Below, piece by piece: positions 11,111 through 24,002 of a stretch of DNA of 64,000 nucleotides. Every line of letters begins with the position of its first letter. Positions within the stretch are counted from its first letter, which is position 1. Origin of the DNA: Branchiostoma belcheri. Taxonomy: Eukaryota; Chordata; Leptocardii; Amphioxiformes; Branchiostomatidae. A program made the translations under genes and the position numbers. The notes beneath the pieces were generated by a model, which did not search any database, was not told the origin of the DNA, and was given only the letters and a program-made list of their open reading frames with translations. Location: assembly GCF_001625305.1 (NCBI RefSeq), contig NW_017803910.1, forward strand, positions 2,922,270 through 2,986,269, written 5' to 3'.

Positions 11111-14100
11111 GAAAGGAGAGGATGAGGCTGGGTACATTACCTGTACGTGACGGCTTGTGAGCTGGAAGGGTGTGAAGCTTAAGTCTTACAAGTTATGTGG
11201 TTTGGACAAATCTATAGTGTCATCAAATGAGCAAACATTCGATGTAATGGCTAGCCTAGATACGAATGGATTTTCACCGTATATAGTTGCTTAGATGCAA
11301 CCAATTGGGTCAACAAGTCCCCCTGATGCAAAGACATGCTAATAAATGCCCCTCTTACATTGTTGTATACCATCGTGTAGCTCTAGATCTGCGAATATGG
11401 ATTTGCAATGTATATTATATATTTATGATATGCAAACTGTATAAGCAAAACCTTCGTGGGTATGATGGACTGTGTTCATCTCTTCTTGTGTCTTTCTGAG
11501 GTGTTGCCTGAAACAAAACATAACATCGTAGGTTCGCCTGACAGGCGGCCTGTGATCATTATTCCACGCCCCGTCAATTTTTACCATCAGATCCCCGAGA
11601 CAATTAGTCGTGGGCCAGGTTTGATTACAATGTAACACAATTACGTTGGTGAGACGAAAGTGCAAAGCTTTTACTTATCCCACAACTTTTGATCATGTCA
11701 GCATGTTTCTTATATTATCTAATCATTTCTTGGAGCTACGAGCTGTCGTCTTTGGTACGCCTTAAATCATAATTTCATCAGCAATGTGCCAAATTTAACT
11801 ATGAACAGTTATTCACAAAAGCTAAATTAAGATCAATTTGACATCTTCGCAACTCACTGAACGATCCTTTTAAATGGTACCTACAGTACAATATAGTGTG
11901 CATAAGTGTGGTCTGTATTCATGTAACAACTGCTAGTTCAAGGTTAGCCGTAATGCATAATTTAAGATTAGGGGATTTTTAGTAAGAGTTTGACGCTCCA
12001 AATGCGGTTACACCCACTGGCAGCAAGTGATAATGTTCAGAAATGTATTCTTGTTGATGCCATTTGAGCACACAAACTTAAGGTACGTACTTACCTTTAA
12101 CCAGTAGTCGACCTGTAATTAAATGAGTTTACTGGAGCACTGGTGGCGTCATCCGATGGTCTTTTGGTAATGAGCATCTTGTTTCTGTTTCATGTTTATG
12201 ACAAAGAACCAACAATCGGTGTTGCCCTCCTATTGCCATGTCAATAGCAAATCCAGGCCACACGTTACGTGGTAACATCACACGGTGGTCAATTTCTTTG
12301 TGCCGTTCAGGCAATTATAACCCGTCCCTTGGGTCTGATAGAAACTAAGCCTGTGGGGTGCTGCCAAGTGTTTAATTTGCCCATCTATCATTCGGATGAG
12401 TGTAGCAGACAAGTAAACAGATGAGCCTTGCATCTAGTGTAAGGTTGTTTTGACGTGTCGTTTGTCATGACTGGTTTATCAACCTACAATGGGGTCTCCT
12501 ACATCCATAACGTGATTTTAAGGATTCAAAGGAGATGCTTTGAATTTTTTTTCCTGTGTTTGCTTCCAAAACACCAAGACTTCATAAGCTTTTATTTTTG
12601 AAAGCAAAGGCAATGATACACATTCATTTGCAATGGATGGTACCATTCTAACTTTGCTGATTGCTGTAATTGACGGAAATTTCAGCAACTGTGCTTGAAG
12701 TTTGATATGTCTGTGTTGGCGTGTCAGATAAGGCTCAGGTACTGCAAAATTGGAACGGCAAGGCTTCGTTGTGAGGAGTTATGGCGTCAGTTCACATTCT
12801 TTAGGGAGTGTTTGAAGGCTCATTAGAGTTGCGATTGCGATATCAGTAGATCCGCGAAATACCTGTAATGTCAGCAGAACGGCGTCGTCGATCGTCGAGG
12901 GAAACGTGAAAGTCTAGATCTATAGGACGATATCCTCTCTCTAATGACTGTCAAAGACTCTTTTTTCAAAGACGAAGAGGTCATTAACCTTGTTCCTCTC
13001 TAGTTGTGTGCTGTGTTTAAAGGTAGTTGGTATTTTTTGTTGTTGCTTTTTCATATAAATATCACCAAAAAGATTGGCAGTGAACCTTCTACAATATTCA
13101 AAATAGCATTAAGTACTCGTGTACCTCTCACCGGTACATGTAGGTTTATAGCAACTTTGATGCGTACAACACAGGAAGAAAAGGGCATCCTGGTCCTGGT
13201 CTGATTTATTGGGAGAAAAATAGCTTTTGTCATCAATTGCAATGGCAATTTCACTTGTGAATCTTCAAAAGTCTTAAACTTTTCCATTCTTAGCCAATCG
13301 ATCACCCAGAAGCCTTTGAACAGCTTCTGTGAATCTTCATGGCCCTTGTATAATTCTAGTCGCGATCTGTTCCTTAGAAAGTTGCAGAATTACTCAGAAT
13401 ACTGTTTTTTATTCGTTCTACGGCCGATGGCTTATGTCAACTCCTTAGTGGTACACTTCATTGGTCCGCATACAGTCGATTCCACCAGTGACGTCCTTGG
13501 CAAACAATGCTCAACGGCAACTACCGGATTACTCAATAACATTGATTGCAAGGAATCGATTTTGTAGTAAACACTTAACAATGGTGATTTGTTGAACCCT
13601 TTTCTGTTTCGATCGGGCTCAGAAGATGAAGAAGAGAACGTCTAGGTTTTCCATTGCCTCATTGTCTCATGCCCCTATGGCCTCCCGAACACTGGCTGAA
13701 CACTCCCAAATCATGGTTAGAACTAGGTCTGGGGCAAGGTCGGCTGGATACTGTTCGGGGTTATGCAGAAGTTGGGGATATGCAAAAAATATATGATTCT
13801 TTCATGACGGACTGTGCTTGATTTAATTTTCTCTTATTTGTCCCCAAACTATCCTTGCTCGGGTCAAGTAATATTGTGAGTCTGTCCCATTATGCTACGA
13901 TTCATCTGTGACAAATTGGTCAATCACAGTCTAGTCCATCGTAAACAAAATGATTATGGCTTCAAAACTATAAGTGCGTGTTTTGATGACATGTCAACTC
14001 AAGAGACCGTTATTTACGCTCGCTGCTCTTCCGTCGCAATTTGAATTGATTTACATCCAAAGTCACCGAAAGTGTCTTAGAGGCGACTTTGATACGAATA

Positions 14101-14586
14101 AACGAGAGTTTCATGATTGATGTCCACATCATCGAAGGAAATGTACCGTCCAATAGGCCCCTAGCCGCCCGCCACCATTACTTAATCTAACTTAATAACA
14201 GTGTAACCTCCTTCAACATGGAATACCGACAGAATTCGGCTCCACTGACTCGTGAAAATGTTCATATTGATCCCTGTGTCACGAGCCCCCGAGGCTTTCA
14301 CAGGGATATAATGCGTCTTTTACTTTGCCAAGTGTTCCCATCATGGCACGTATTGGATGCTTCACGAAGACTAATCGTTCAGTAAAGCTGATGTGCTGGA
14401 TGGTGGGATCGGATCATTGACTACGATTAATGATAACGTATCGGTCGCTGTTCGACAGCAATGTTCGAAAGGTTCCCATGCATTTTACTGTCGCTTCTGG
14501 TTGCGTTTACGCTAAGACAATTTTATTCCGAAACGCGTGGGCCAGCGAAAATGGCTAAGCCTGGAATAAGACCGCCGAATGCCGTT
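11111..14586. other. Gene-free interval
   Basis: About 3.5 kb. No protein-like frame, RNA gene or clear repeat is visible on either strand. Confidence 0.5.
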
Positions 14587-14760
14587 TGTAGATAAGGCTT
14601 TATCCTGCAAGACAAATTCTCAGATAAGTTAATGGGTAGACTAAATTACTTCCTCTCTTGCATATCCGAAGGCAAAAACTGACCAAACCCAATTTCCGCC
14701 TCCGTCTCTATCCATCAGAAATGGACATAAAACTTCATCCCTTAATGCGTCTCATGAAGA
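14587..14760. repeat. Dispersed repeat, copy 2 of 2
   Basis: Partner of 4606-4785, in the same orientation. GATAAGGCTTTATC, GACAAAT, AATGGGTAGACTAAAT, CCAATTTCCGC and ATGGACATAAAAC keep the same order and similar spacing as in copy 1. The copy starts within a few bases of the same point as copy 1. There are no obvious terminal inverted repeats or target-site duplications. Confidence 0.55.
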
Positions 14761-17700
14761 CTGCCTTAAGAACTTGAATATATGCTTAGCAAGTGGATCC
14801 GGCGTAGCAAGGACAAGGGCCCCGGAGCCTTTTTATCATCTGGTAATTCACATCATTGCAATCAGCCAGTAACGTCGTGTAATTACCGTTCCCTCTTGCA
14901 TGTGCTGATGAATTAAAACCCACGACACTGACGATAGCAATCTTTAAAGAAATAAGAATACGTCCTTCAACCCCCTTTATATACTTATCTCAAAACGTGC
15001 TTTATAGAGAGCTAGCTTACTCCAGGAAAAGTAAGAAGGTCAGCTTAAGGAGAGCTGCTTTGTCAGCGAATCTTTAAGTTTCTTTGCAAGGATTAGAGTA
15101 AGACTTGATTCAGTGGAGGTTATGAGTCACGATGCCCCAGGATATCATGACTGCCCGGGTGCCCGAATAATCCAGGATGTCAAAGGTGGTCCGATTACGT
15201 ACATCATTAGCGCCTACTCTCCGCATACATATATTTTTCATCCCAGGAAACATGATTCTTGATGGCCATTAGCTATTAGGGAGTAAACCATTGGAACAAT
15301 CATCACAGCGCGAAGACTTCCAAGAATACCCCTGCCAAGTTGGTCCAAAAGCGTGGTTAAGTTTCGTGATATCTGGGTGATTAAGGGATTTTGTATTACA
15401 TGTACGTGTCAATAGTTAATGCGTGTGTGAAGAAAGCGTTAAAACCTTCAGCTGGCAAACCTATACATTGTGCACTTTGTCCTCTTTATCAGAAAGAGTA
15501 CGTTTGTGGACCGTTATATGAAGTACCGGTTTTTGTAACAGTTTATAATAGGTGAGGATTATGCAAAGTTTACTTGTCAAGTGGCGTAATGTTATGTACA
15601 ATGTTAGTATGTGTCTTTTACCTGCCTTCGTTCCTCTTCTGGTTGCTGCTTTGTTGAACTGGTCCACATCTTGAGTACGTTTATCACGTACTTGGGGTAT
15701 ACGTAATCCTCAAACAAACACAAGATATGCACTGTTGTTCGTCCGTCGTAGTCGACGATGACCAAATGAACATCACATCAGGTCTTGTGTGTCCGGCTGT
15801 GGCTCACAAGTCCTATACGGGCTCTGAAGGTTATGCAACATATATGCAAGATATGCAACATATGCAGGAAATGCCTGCTTTCAAAGCCTGAGGGTCTAGG
15901 GCTGTATTTCCGTTATGACATAATATAGACGTAGGAATCCACGTGACTTCTATCACCTTGAGGCTTACAAGTGATTCCATCCTAGCTTTTATGAGAGTGA
16001 GGAAGATATTACCTGCTACTGGAAGTGTCAGTGATGCTTCCTTATGGTTTTCCCGTAAGTATGGGGTAAATGACAGACTGCATTGAAGTGTGAGTTATTA
16101 CAACGTTTTAGGGTAGGCCGCAGCTGTCCATCTTGATGTTACACAGTGTACATTGCCCTGGTACAGGATTGTGTTACCGGTAGAAGTGGGTAATAATCTG
16201 TGGCGAGTGGGCTTAAAAATATCAAAATGGTATCTCGTAAGAGTGGCAATAATCTGGTATTTTTGACGACCTTGCACGCCAAAAGGCGTTATTTGAAACT
16301 TATTCGGATTCTCGTACACAAAACCCATTGGAAGTTGTACTTGACCTGACTAACTTTAACACTTTGCGCACACGCCAACCTATTTGGATTACCTGGACCA
16401 CGTTCTAATATCACAGAAATGATAAATTTCAGTTAACCTCTCCACATGTCGTCACAGGCTGCAGATTACATCATTTTGCACGTGGCCTCGCACCCCATAC
16501 ACAAAGAAAACACATCAGCTTCTTAACGATTAACGACACGCGGCTTTGAGAACCCTCCTGTACGGTATATATCTTGACTTTACCCTATTTGCATATCATA
16601 GCCCGACACCAGTAAGATGACTTATCGGTGTCCTGCATCCTGACACGAAATACTCTTAAGGAATTATCTTGGCACTTTATATGACTGGGTGATTGAACAC
16701 TTCTCTGGACCATATCCTTCCATGAATTACTTCAATTATCTGTTTCAGCACGTCGCCTCATCCCCTGACCCTTTCTCGCGCAGAAGAAAGACCTCCGCGT
16801 GTGGAAGAATCCCCCACTGGGTGCTCACTGTGCAGCGCAATATACGGGACGCTCGTTTATATTCCACAACCTTGTGCTATGCTATCCATCACTTTCAAAC
16901 GCTTCATCTTCGACACGATTGTTGTACGGGCTCGCTATTGAGTCAGCACAAAAGTTGGAGTCACAAGATTGCCTCGGCGTTACTTTAATTCTGTAATTGA
17001 AGACGAGCTGGCCGCGAAGGTCAGTATTATATTATTGATTCGGTGAATATTACAGTGAGACGCCTGTTAATGTCCGAAGGTTGCATCCTCAGCCCTTACT
17101 CATGAGAACACCCACACACTTGCGAAGACATGCCTCCAAATCATTTAGCTTAGGTCACAATACCAGAAGCAACTTTACCCGATGTTTGATGTATAGTACA
17201 CAAAGTTTACTAATAACGTGAAGATAATAATCTGGAAAGTGTTGAACGCTCGCGTTTATTATGGAGACACAGAGTTAATCTTTAAGGCTTAGGTCTGTCC
17301 GCTGTAGTGACTGTGAGTGATTGTGTGCCAGTGTTAACTAATCCCAGACCCCCTCAGGAGACTGACCTGCGCCGGTGGTCAGCGCCTGACAAAAGTGACG
17401 ACAGCCAGTAAATGATCCGTCAACAGCAGAAAATGGACATTGTAAAAAGCTATCGCTATGGTACAGTCCAAGAAGACGGATTCAATTCTTCTATCAAGGT
17501 GCCCATTTCTGAAGCAAATGGGTGATGGATTTTTGCTGTGTAATGCTGTGGGTAGTTGTTTTTCCGCCTTCATGGCGTGGATTTATGTAACTTTGCGGCA
17601 GACCGTGAGAGTATCTGGTCCTTCGCCATAACTTACAAGAGACCGGGAAAGACAGGGATCTGTTTTGATCCAATATCAAGGGACTCAGCGGTGCAGATTT

Positions 17701-18580
17701 ATTGATATACACAATGTCTTCCCCGCGTGCACAGAATGGAAGCACTCCGGGGCTTACCAGGATTGTACTGTTGGGGTTTCTATTATCGGCGACACTCGTA
17801 TTCACGGCAGGACTTCTGTCCATTTCACTCCTGCGACCTTTCTAGAGAATGTGATGGAATTTGTTATGGTGAATCCCCAGCACATAAACTGCCATTGAAA
17901 ATATCCCTCTCGGCTTAGTGTGGTCGTTGTACGCTGGAATCAATCTTATTTTCTTGTGCAACAACGGCAATCTTGTTTGTGGCGTTCTGTTCCCGCCAAG
18001 GTTGATGCAATTTAAAGGACCCTGTATCTTCTTAATGTCAAGGTTATTTCCTTGATGTGTGATTGGAATTAGAAGCTACGTAGCTGTAGGATCGATGTGA
18101 CGATGGAGCATTGCTTACATGGGTGCGTCAGAACGTTGTTTGCATGCATATTTAAGAGATGTATGCAGTCGCATTTTACTACTTGTTGGCATCTGTAAGT
18201 TGTGATTATAAAGTACATGAAACCTCGTGAATATTTCAGGATTTGTACTTGCATCTAATGTTCAGCCAATCACACGAAGGTTTGGTCTCTTTGACCCTTC
18301 TTGCCTTAGTAGAAGGTTTGTAATATTGGTACCGAATGATTAATTGAAGAATCACATCAAAGGCGACCGACCAATAAAGATGGTGACGGCAATGGCAAGA
18401 AAATCATAGTCTGCAGAATCATGGAAAGTATGTATAGCAAAGAATGAGTTCTCTAGCTGTTTGCATTTGAGAAAGATTATCATGCAAAGCGTCAGACTGT
18501 AGCTGAATGCTAAAGTAACAGCAACCTGTTTTTGTGTTTTGTCAGCAGGGGCGTGTAAACATAGCGTTTATGGTCTGAAC
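14761..18580. other. Gene-free interval
   Basis: About 3.8 kb with no supported gene. Two pairs of overlapping open frames (16.7-17.0 and 17.5-17.9 kb) have no domain or splice support. Apart from the ATGCAA-rich stretch at 15.83 kb, nothing stands out. Confidence 0.5.
15833..15868 (+). repeat. Short imperfect ATGCAA tandem array
   Basis: Four spaced ATGCAA/ATGCAG units occur in 36 bp, with a roughly 10-14 bp period. ATGCAA is also half an octamer (POU) site, so this could be either a small satellite-like expansion or a cluster of binding sites. Confidence 0.5.
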
Positions 18581-18681
18581 TGTAATTATGCGAACTACTT
18601 TTTACGATGGATTACCCCTAACTGCATTTGACACCATTAGCTCAAGTTAATCCATCATAAAAAATGGCTTGCACAATTACA
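18581..18681. repeat. 101-bp inverted repeat (hairpin or MITE-like)
   Basis: The arms 18581-18614 and 18648-18681 are reverse complements over 34 bp, with 6 mismatches, all transitions, and a 33-base loop. The inner 16 bp of each arm (ending GATGGATTA and beginning TAATCCATC) differ at only one position. A transcript would fold into one long stem. It could be a miniature inverted-repeat transposon remnant, a small-RNA hairpin or a chance fold. I see no flanking target-site duplication. Confidence 0.65.
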
Positions 18682-21600
18682 TTTCATACTATAAGCACCT
18701 TTGTGATAGCAAAAGGCTAGTTGGACAGCTCTGCTTGCATGTCTTTCACAACCAAATTTAAATAAATAATGATAATTGAATAACAACAAAAGCAAGCTAA
18801 CACAATGGTTGGAATTCCGTTACCCTCTCTATACCACTATAGCATTCATGAAGTCTTGTACATACTGGTTGTAATATATTGCTACCAGGGGACGTTGTAG
18901 ATTTATTCATTAATTACGTAGGGATTCGTAAGCTTATTGTCACCTTTACAATGCATTTTTTCTTGCTGTTGGCTCATTGCATATGCTTCAAAGGCCTGCA
19001 AATCAATGGGGTTATACACTTGAAATATTACCTGACATATACGAATGTCCACATGCATACTATAGAAAAACAAAGTGAGTATACGTGGATAGGGTGTCAG
19101 AGAAGCCCAGTTTGTGCATATATCATGTGCAGTAAAGATAATCCACCATGTCGTTTGCATAATTACATCTTTCACCATAAACGCCGTGTATTCCATTTTG
19201 GGGAATCCCGCTAATGCATGTATTAATTTAGGAGGAGACATTGGTGTTGATGAAATTTAGGCCCGCTGAACACAAGAGAGACGTTTCCGCCACCAGTAAT
19301 GGTACCCAGCTGGTATTTAAGGCGTTTCCCTTTGCATAGATGGCTCTGACTATTGTATTTTTGGTAGCTTAATGTTGATTAAGCATATGATTACTGAGGG
19401 GAGTCTGCTGGTTAACTTGATTTCTTTTGATAAGAATTCCAGATTCGTTACTCCGATTACTGCAGTTACTTGTCTGTTGAGGGATAATTTAGGAATGTCT
19501 GTTCTTGAGATTACGCTGGCGTCACTCGCCAAATTACCCCGCACTTTCGCCAAGTCCAAGATCAGCGGTACAACATTCATCATTCCGACACCGCCGGGAG
19601 CAAGACCGCTCATAAAACAAGCCACGCTATTGGCTGGTTTTCTCTCCGGAGGCCTTTTCCTATAGTCAAATACCTATTGCGGCACTTGTTTCGTTCGGCT
19701 TTCGGCGCGGTAAGGTATACTTTAGCTGATTGCCATAAACATGAAAATTGTAATATGCCAAATGTATGAACATAATTGTCAGCAATGCCATAATGCTATA
19801 GCATAATGGACAATATTAACTACCTCGGCATATATTTTGTGGTAGATACTCGTATGGCTCTGAAATTTTGAAAGTATATCATCACTTTTGAAAAGTTGAA
19901 GGAAGAATAATGTTGGAGAGGACACAAACAATACCACTTCAATTTGATTCTTTCGTCATCCTAAAGATCTTAAATGTAAAATACGGTATGTAACTTTTAA
20001 GACACAAATCAAAGGAATATCAAGTTTGATATGAAGCATTATATCAACAAACTGGATACAGGAAAATCCTAAAAATGTCCAATCAGCTTCTGTTTAGATA
20101 CGTTTATGTTTCGCTTTATTCAGTATTCAGAATGTATATGATTATGCTTCTATGTTCCCTTAACCATAAGTGATTGATTTTTATGGAGGTAGTGTACCAT
20201 CTGGATGTAACGACTTCTGCTTTTTATTATAATATACGGCTAAACCTGGCACAACAAAATGTACCGGGTCGTGGCTTCTGAACATTACAATAGCCCAGTT
20301 CTAATCTACCAATCTGATTTATCACGAGCACAACTTTCGTAGAAATGCTGTAAAGGAAGCTATATGTTCCCTCGATGCACCATATAACGGTTTCATCAGT
20401 ATAGTTCGCGGAAATGCGGGGGAATACGACGTTTAATGCTTGATGAACGAAATGAAAACAACCGGCAGACCAAGTGTAGGCCACTGCGGGTCACGGGTTC
20501 CCGGTGGCTGGTTTGGACGTTATCGACTGAGCTCAAGACCCTGGAAATTGCACGACAAAAGGTATATCGATAACTCGTCGCCCTTAACAACATGTCATTC
20601 ACGGCATTGTCCATAACGATACATCACAGCAGGTTGCCCGTGAACGGAATACGGAAGGCTGCCGGATACAACCATAAACAGACACACCAGTCGATGCGTG
20701 CAAACATTGATATCATTATACGGGAACCAAAAATGTACAATTTCGGACTGAAATTGGTAAAAATAAACTCCAACATAAAAGAAACATGCTTTTACACTGG
20801 CCACGCCCCTAAAGGTATTGAGTATATACTGAAGTTCCTTGTTTTTATCAGCGACAGAGCAAGTGTAGCTTCATTTTACACGCATTGCACAAATATTACA
20901 ATAAGATCTTTATTCCTGTTGGATTTAGCTCCAGGGCAATTCAATTCAATACTTAGCATTTCGTATCCTTAAAAGCTAGTATTAAGGGTGTTTGGTAGGA
21001 ATTGTGGGGACATAAGCTTCAACGGAAATATCATAAAAACTCATAGATGTTATGCCTGTTGGACATGTTGCTTTAACTCAAAGGAGTTCGTCGACCCTGA
21101 CATTTCTTATCTTAAAAGACGCCGGGGGCGCCGCTATCCATAGAAGGAATATTCCAAACCCACCTTTGCAAGCAGAATTTATGTTAAAGAAATCAAAATC
21201 AATGTTTTGCTCGAAGAGCTGCCGATCGTTGAAGTCTATTTTTGCCCGGCGTGTGCATGGATCATGTGCTATCATGTCACGGGGAGTTTGCGGCGCTACC
21301 GACACTTTATAAACTTTTCTTTGACAAAGCTATGCGGGCTTCCCGGGCGGAGCCCAAGGACAGTTTTTCACCAGTAATGGCAGTGATCATATTGGCTGAA
21401 GTACTAGATTCTCCAGGCTATCCGTTAAGCAATATGGTAGTACTATCATCACGAAGAAAGATGTTTGGGCCTTATTGCAGGCAATCGTGGTCAATAGCAG
21501 AAGCGATAAGATATCATGTGGCCCTAAAGATAAGACAGAGTTCGTATCACCGCAGCAGCGGTCACGATAACTCTCTGGTGTTAAGAGCATTCATCATGAC

Positions 21601-23360
21601 CACTTAGCACGATTGCAAAACACACAAAGGTGGAGTCAAGGGTATCTAGGGCTTTTAAAATTTGGGCTATTTGCTACGACCCACTAATGGAGACGCATCG
21701 CGGTAAATTTTGCTCCAAACAATCTAATGCCTTTATATGATTGCAAATACATCATCCACAATGGCAGCTATTTCTCAACGGTTTCATACGTGTCAGCTAA
21801 ACTACATAAACCGTTCGTCTTGCAATTGAGGTTCCAAAGACCAATTGTCGGGAATGGCGTCGGGGTTCATTTACGAAATTGGCGTGGGGAATATGGTTGC
21901 TGGCAATGAGTTAGGGGGCCAGGATTGCACTCAGAGTGAAATCAGTGACAGAGTATCCCGGATGTATCGATATTGCTAAAAGATGAGGATAGTTTCCCAG
22001 TCATTACGGTCCTGATGCAGCTTTTAGAGGAGACGGAGGAGCACCTGATTTTTTTTCTATGTAAAGGGTATAGCTAGCAGCAAGGATGGAAAATACTGAC
22101 AATGGGTAATTTGTATGCTGATCTTTTCAACTGAACTTCAACTACTGTTGATAGAGCTTGCAGTGGGAGAAAATCAATGCAAGAATGCCACGAGATACAT
22201 TTTGGTTGTAGCAATGAAGAATGGAATACAGCATCCCAAACGTACTTGAATATGGATAGAATTGACATTTCAATTGACTGTTATTTATTGCCAACAGCTG
22301 TCGATGTCGCATAGTAACCTACAAAAGCAAAGCTATCATCAGCAAAATGACTTCGAAAAGTCGGTCCCTGTAGATCAAGACATCAATAGCGATTGCCCAG
22401 TGATCTTGTACAATTTGCATAAAATCGGTGTGGGTTTCAAGGACAAGGCATCGGCGGAGAGATGCTAACGACCATAATGCCGCTTGTATGTCGAAAAGGG
22501 AGTATAATTATCCCTCGTTGAGATAGGCTTTCAGAGCTGCATCTTGCCATGAATATTTCAGAAGCGCGGTATGTGCAATAAAGTCTAACTGTTATTTGCA
22601 CCAAGTTTTGCCGCATGCAGCAACGCAGGAAATTCCATGGGGTGTTTAAACGGCTGGTTGTATGCTAGTACGGTTAGCTGCAGCTACGGGAGGATAATTA
22701 ATTGAATGCCAACTTGGCATAAGCCAACTCTCTCTATAGGGGTCAGGAAAAGACGACCACGGAGACAGCGCCAACGTTCGGTAATTCTTTTATAAGCAGA
22801 CCAGTCTCCTGTACGTTTCACACGTGAGAACTTCTGATCCCAGCCGCTTCTTAAATATTTGATGAAACAGAATGTACAATCACTCTAAATGTCACCGCGG
22901 TCGTCAAAGAACACCGTGCAGGAATGAAGTGTGATGTTCGCACCCAACCAAGGAAATAATTGCCGTTTTGGGAACCTACGAATTTCAGGATTGCAGCGAG
23001 GAAGTCGCAACCTCTCTGGCCTAGCCATTGTAAGGTATTTCTAGCCTTGAGTTGCAAACAGCGCCCCCTTTTATGCCTCACCTATGCACAGTAACAATGC
23101 ATTCAAGTGGCTGCGCGCAAATGTCCCTCTCCTATTCCTAGCACGGTTCAAGCACGTAAAACAATGATTTAACGGAAAGCACACCTTTACAGGAGAACCG
23201 TGATGTTAAATAAATACCCACCGCAGTTACAATGCCTGGAAATTAATACCAGTGTTGCACAAATGGAGATTTCTCGATGTGCTTGTTTTGCAACAAAACA
23301 CTTACTGACATGGAAACAGAATGAATAATCTAAAACCCGCCAGTCGGAAATGTCATGACC
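18682..23360. other. Gene-free interval
   Basis: About 4.7 kb left of the receptor gene's 3' end. Frames of 90-126 codons occur on both strands (18.88-19.24, 19.35-19.67, 20.6-21.0 and 21.2-21.6 kb), but none shows a domain. The stretch around 19.5-19.7 kb is somewhat GC-richer, with a CCAAT-type GCCAATAGCG on the minus strand, and could be regulatory. Confidence 0.5.
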
Positions 23361-23367
23361 ATATCTT

Positions 23368-23373
23368 TTTATT
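23368..23373 (-). terminator. Possible poly(A) signal for the LRR-Ig receptor gene
   Basis: This is the first canonical AATAAA I see on the minus strand downstream of the receptor's stop codon (about 630 bases past it). A weaker variant, AATATA, lies at 23922-23917, about 80 bases past the stop. Which is used, if either, cannot be told from sequence. Confidence 0.22.
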
Positions 23374-24002
23374 TATAGTTAAGACCAATATGTCTGTTGC
23401 AGCATTATTGCCAGATGTTAGAAATCGTGCTTCTTTCTAGTTCAGCTTTTGTCCCTGGTGAGTTATTTGAACGGATGGAGAAACGAAGAAATAATATACA
23501 TTCAGACGATGTCATACTGTGTCGAATCGTTGCTTCGTTGCTATAAATCATAGTCTATACTGCTTTGATAAGGGGTTGATTTGTATGCATTTCTTGTCCA
23601 CTACTTCGCAGTGACTATAGTACGTATTTTCGTTGAAGCGGAGCACATTGACAGCTCAAGGAACCACAAAGCCTACCACAATCCACAATTTACATATTTA
23701 CATCTTTGTACATCTGTACAAAATGTCAGGGGATTACCGCAGCCTTCCTTTGGACCAATCAGAATTCAGATCGACCGCGTTGTCTGAATGCGCTGTCACA
23801 CACCTTCTTCTACATCAATTCTGCATCAGGCTGATTAAAACGTCCAAACTACGCTGGGATAATTTCCTCTGCCTGGAACAAAATTAACAATTTGCTTTTT
23901 TGATTGCAACTAGAGAATATATTCTTGATTAGCCATTTTCTCATCAGAGCAGAACAAGACAGAATGATAAGTCTGCTGCAATTAATACTATATCATCTTT
24001 GT

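Noticed and set aside
18879-19241. Overlapping 111- and 112-codon frames on opposite strands
   Set aside because: Opposed frames of near-equal length without any domain point to chance lack of stops.
20450-20560. TGAGCTCAGTCGATAACG (minus strand) looks like a tRNA A box
   Set aside because: There is no B box at the proper distance on the same strand, only a GGGTTCCCGG on the other, so neither a tRNA gene nor a clear SINE.
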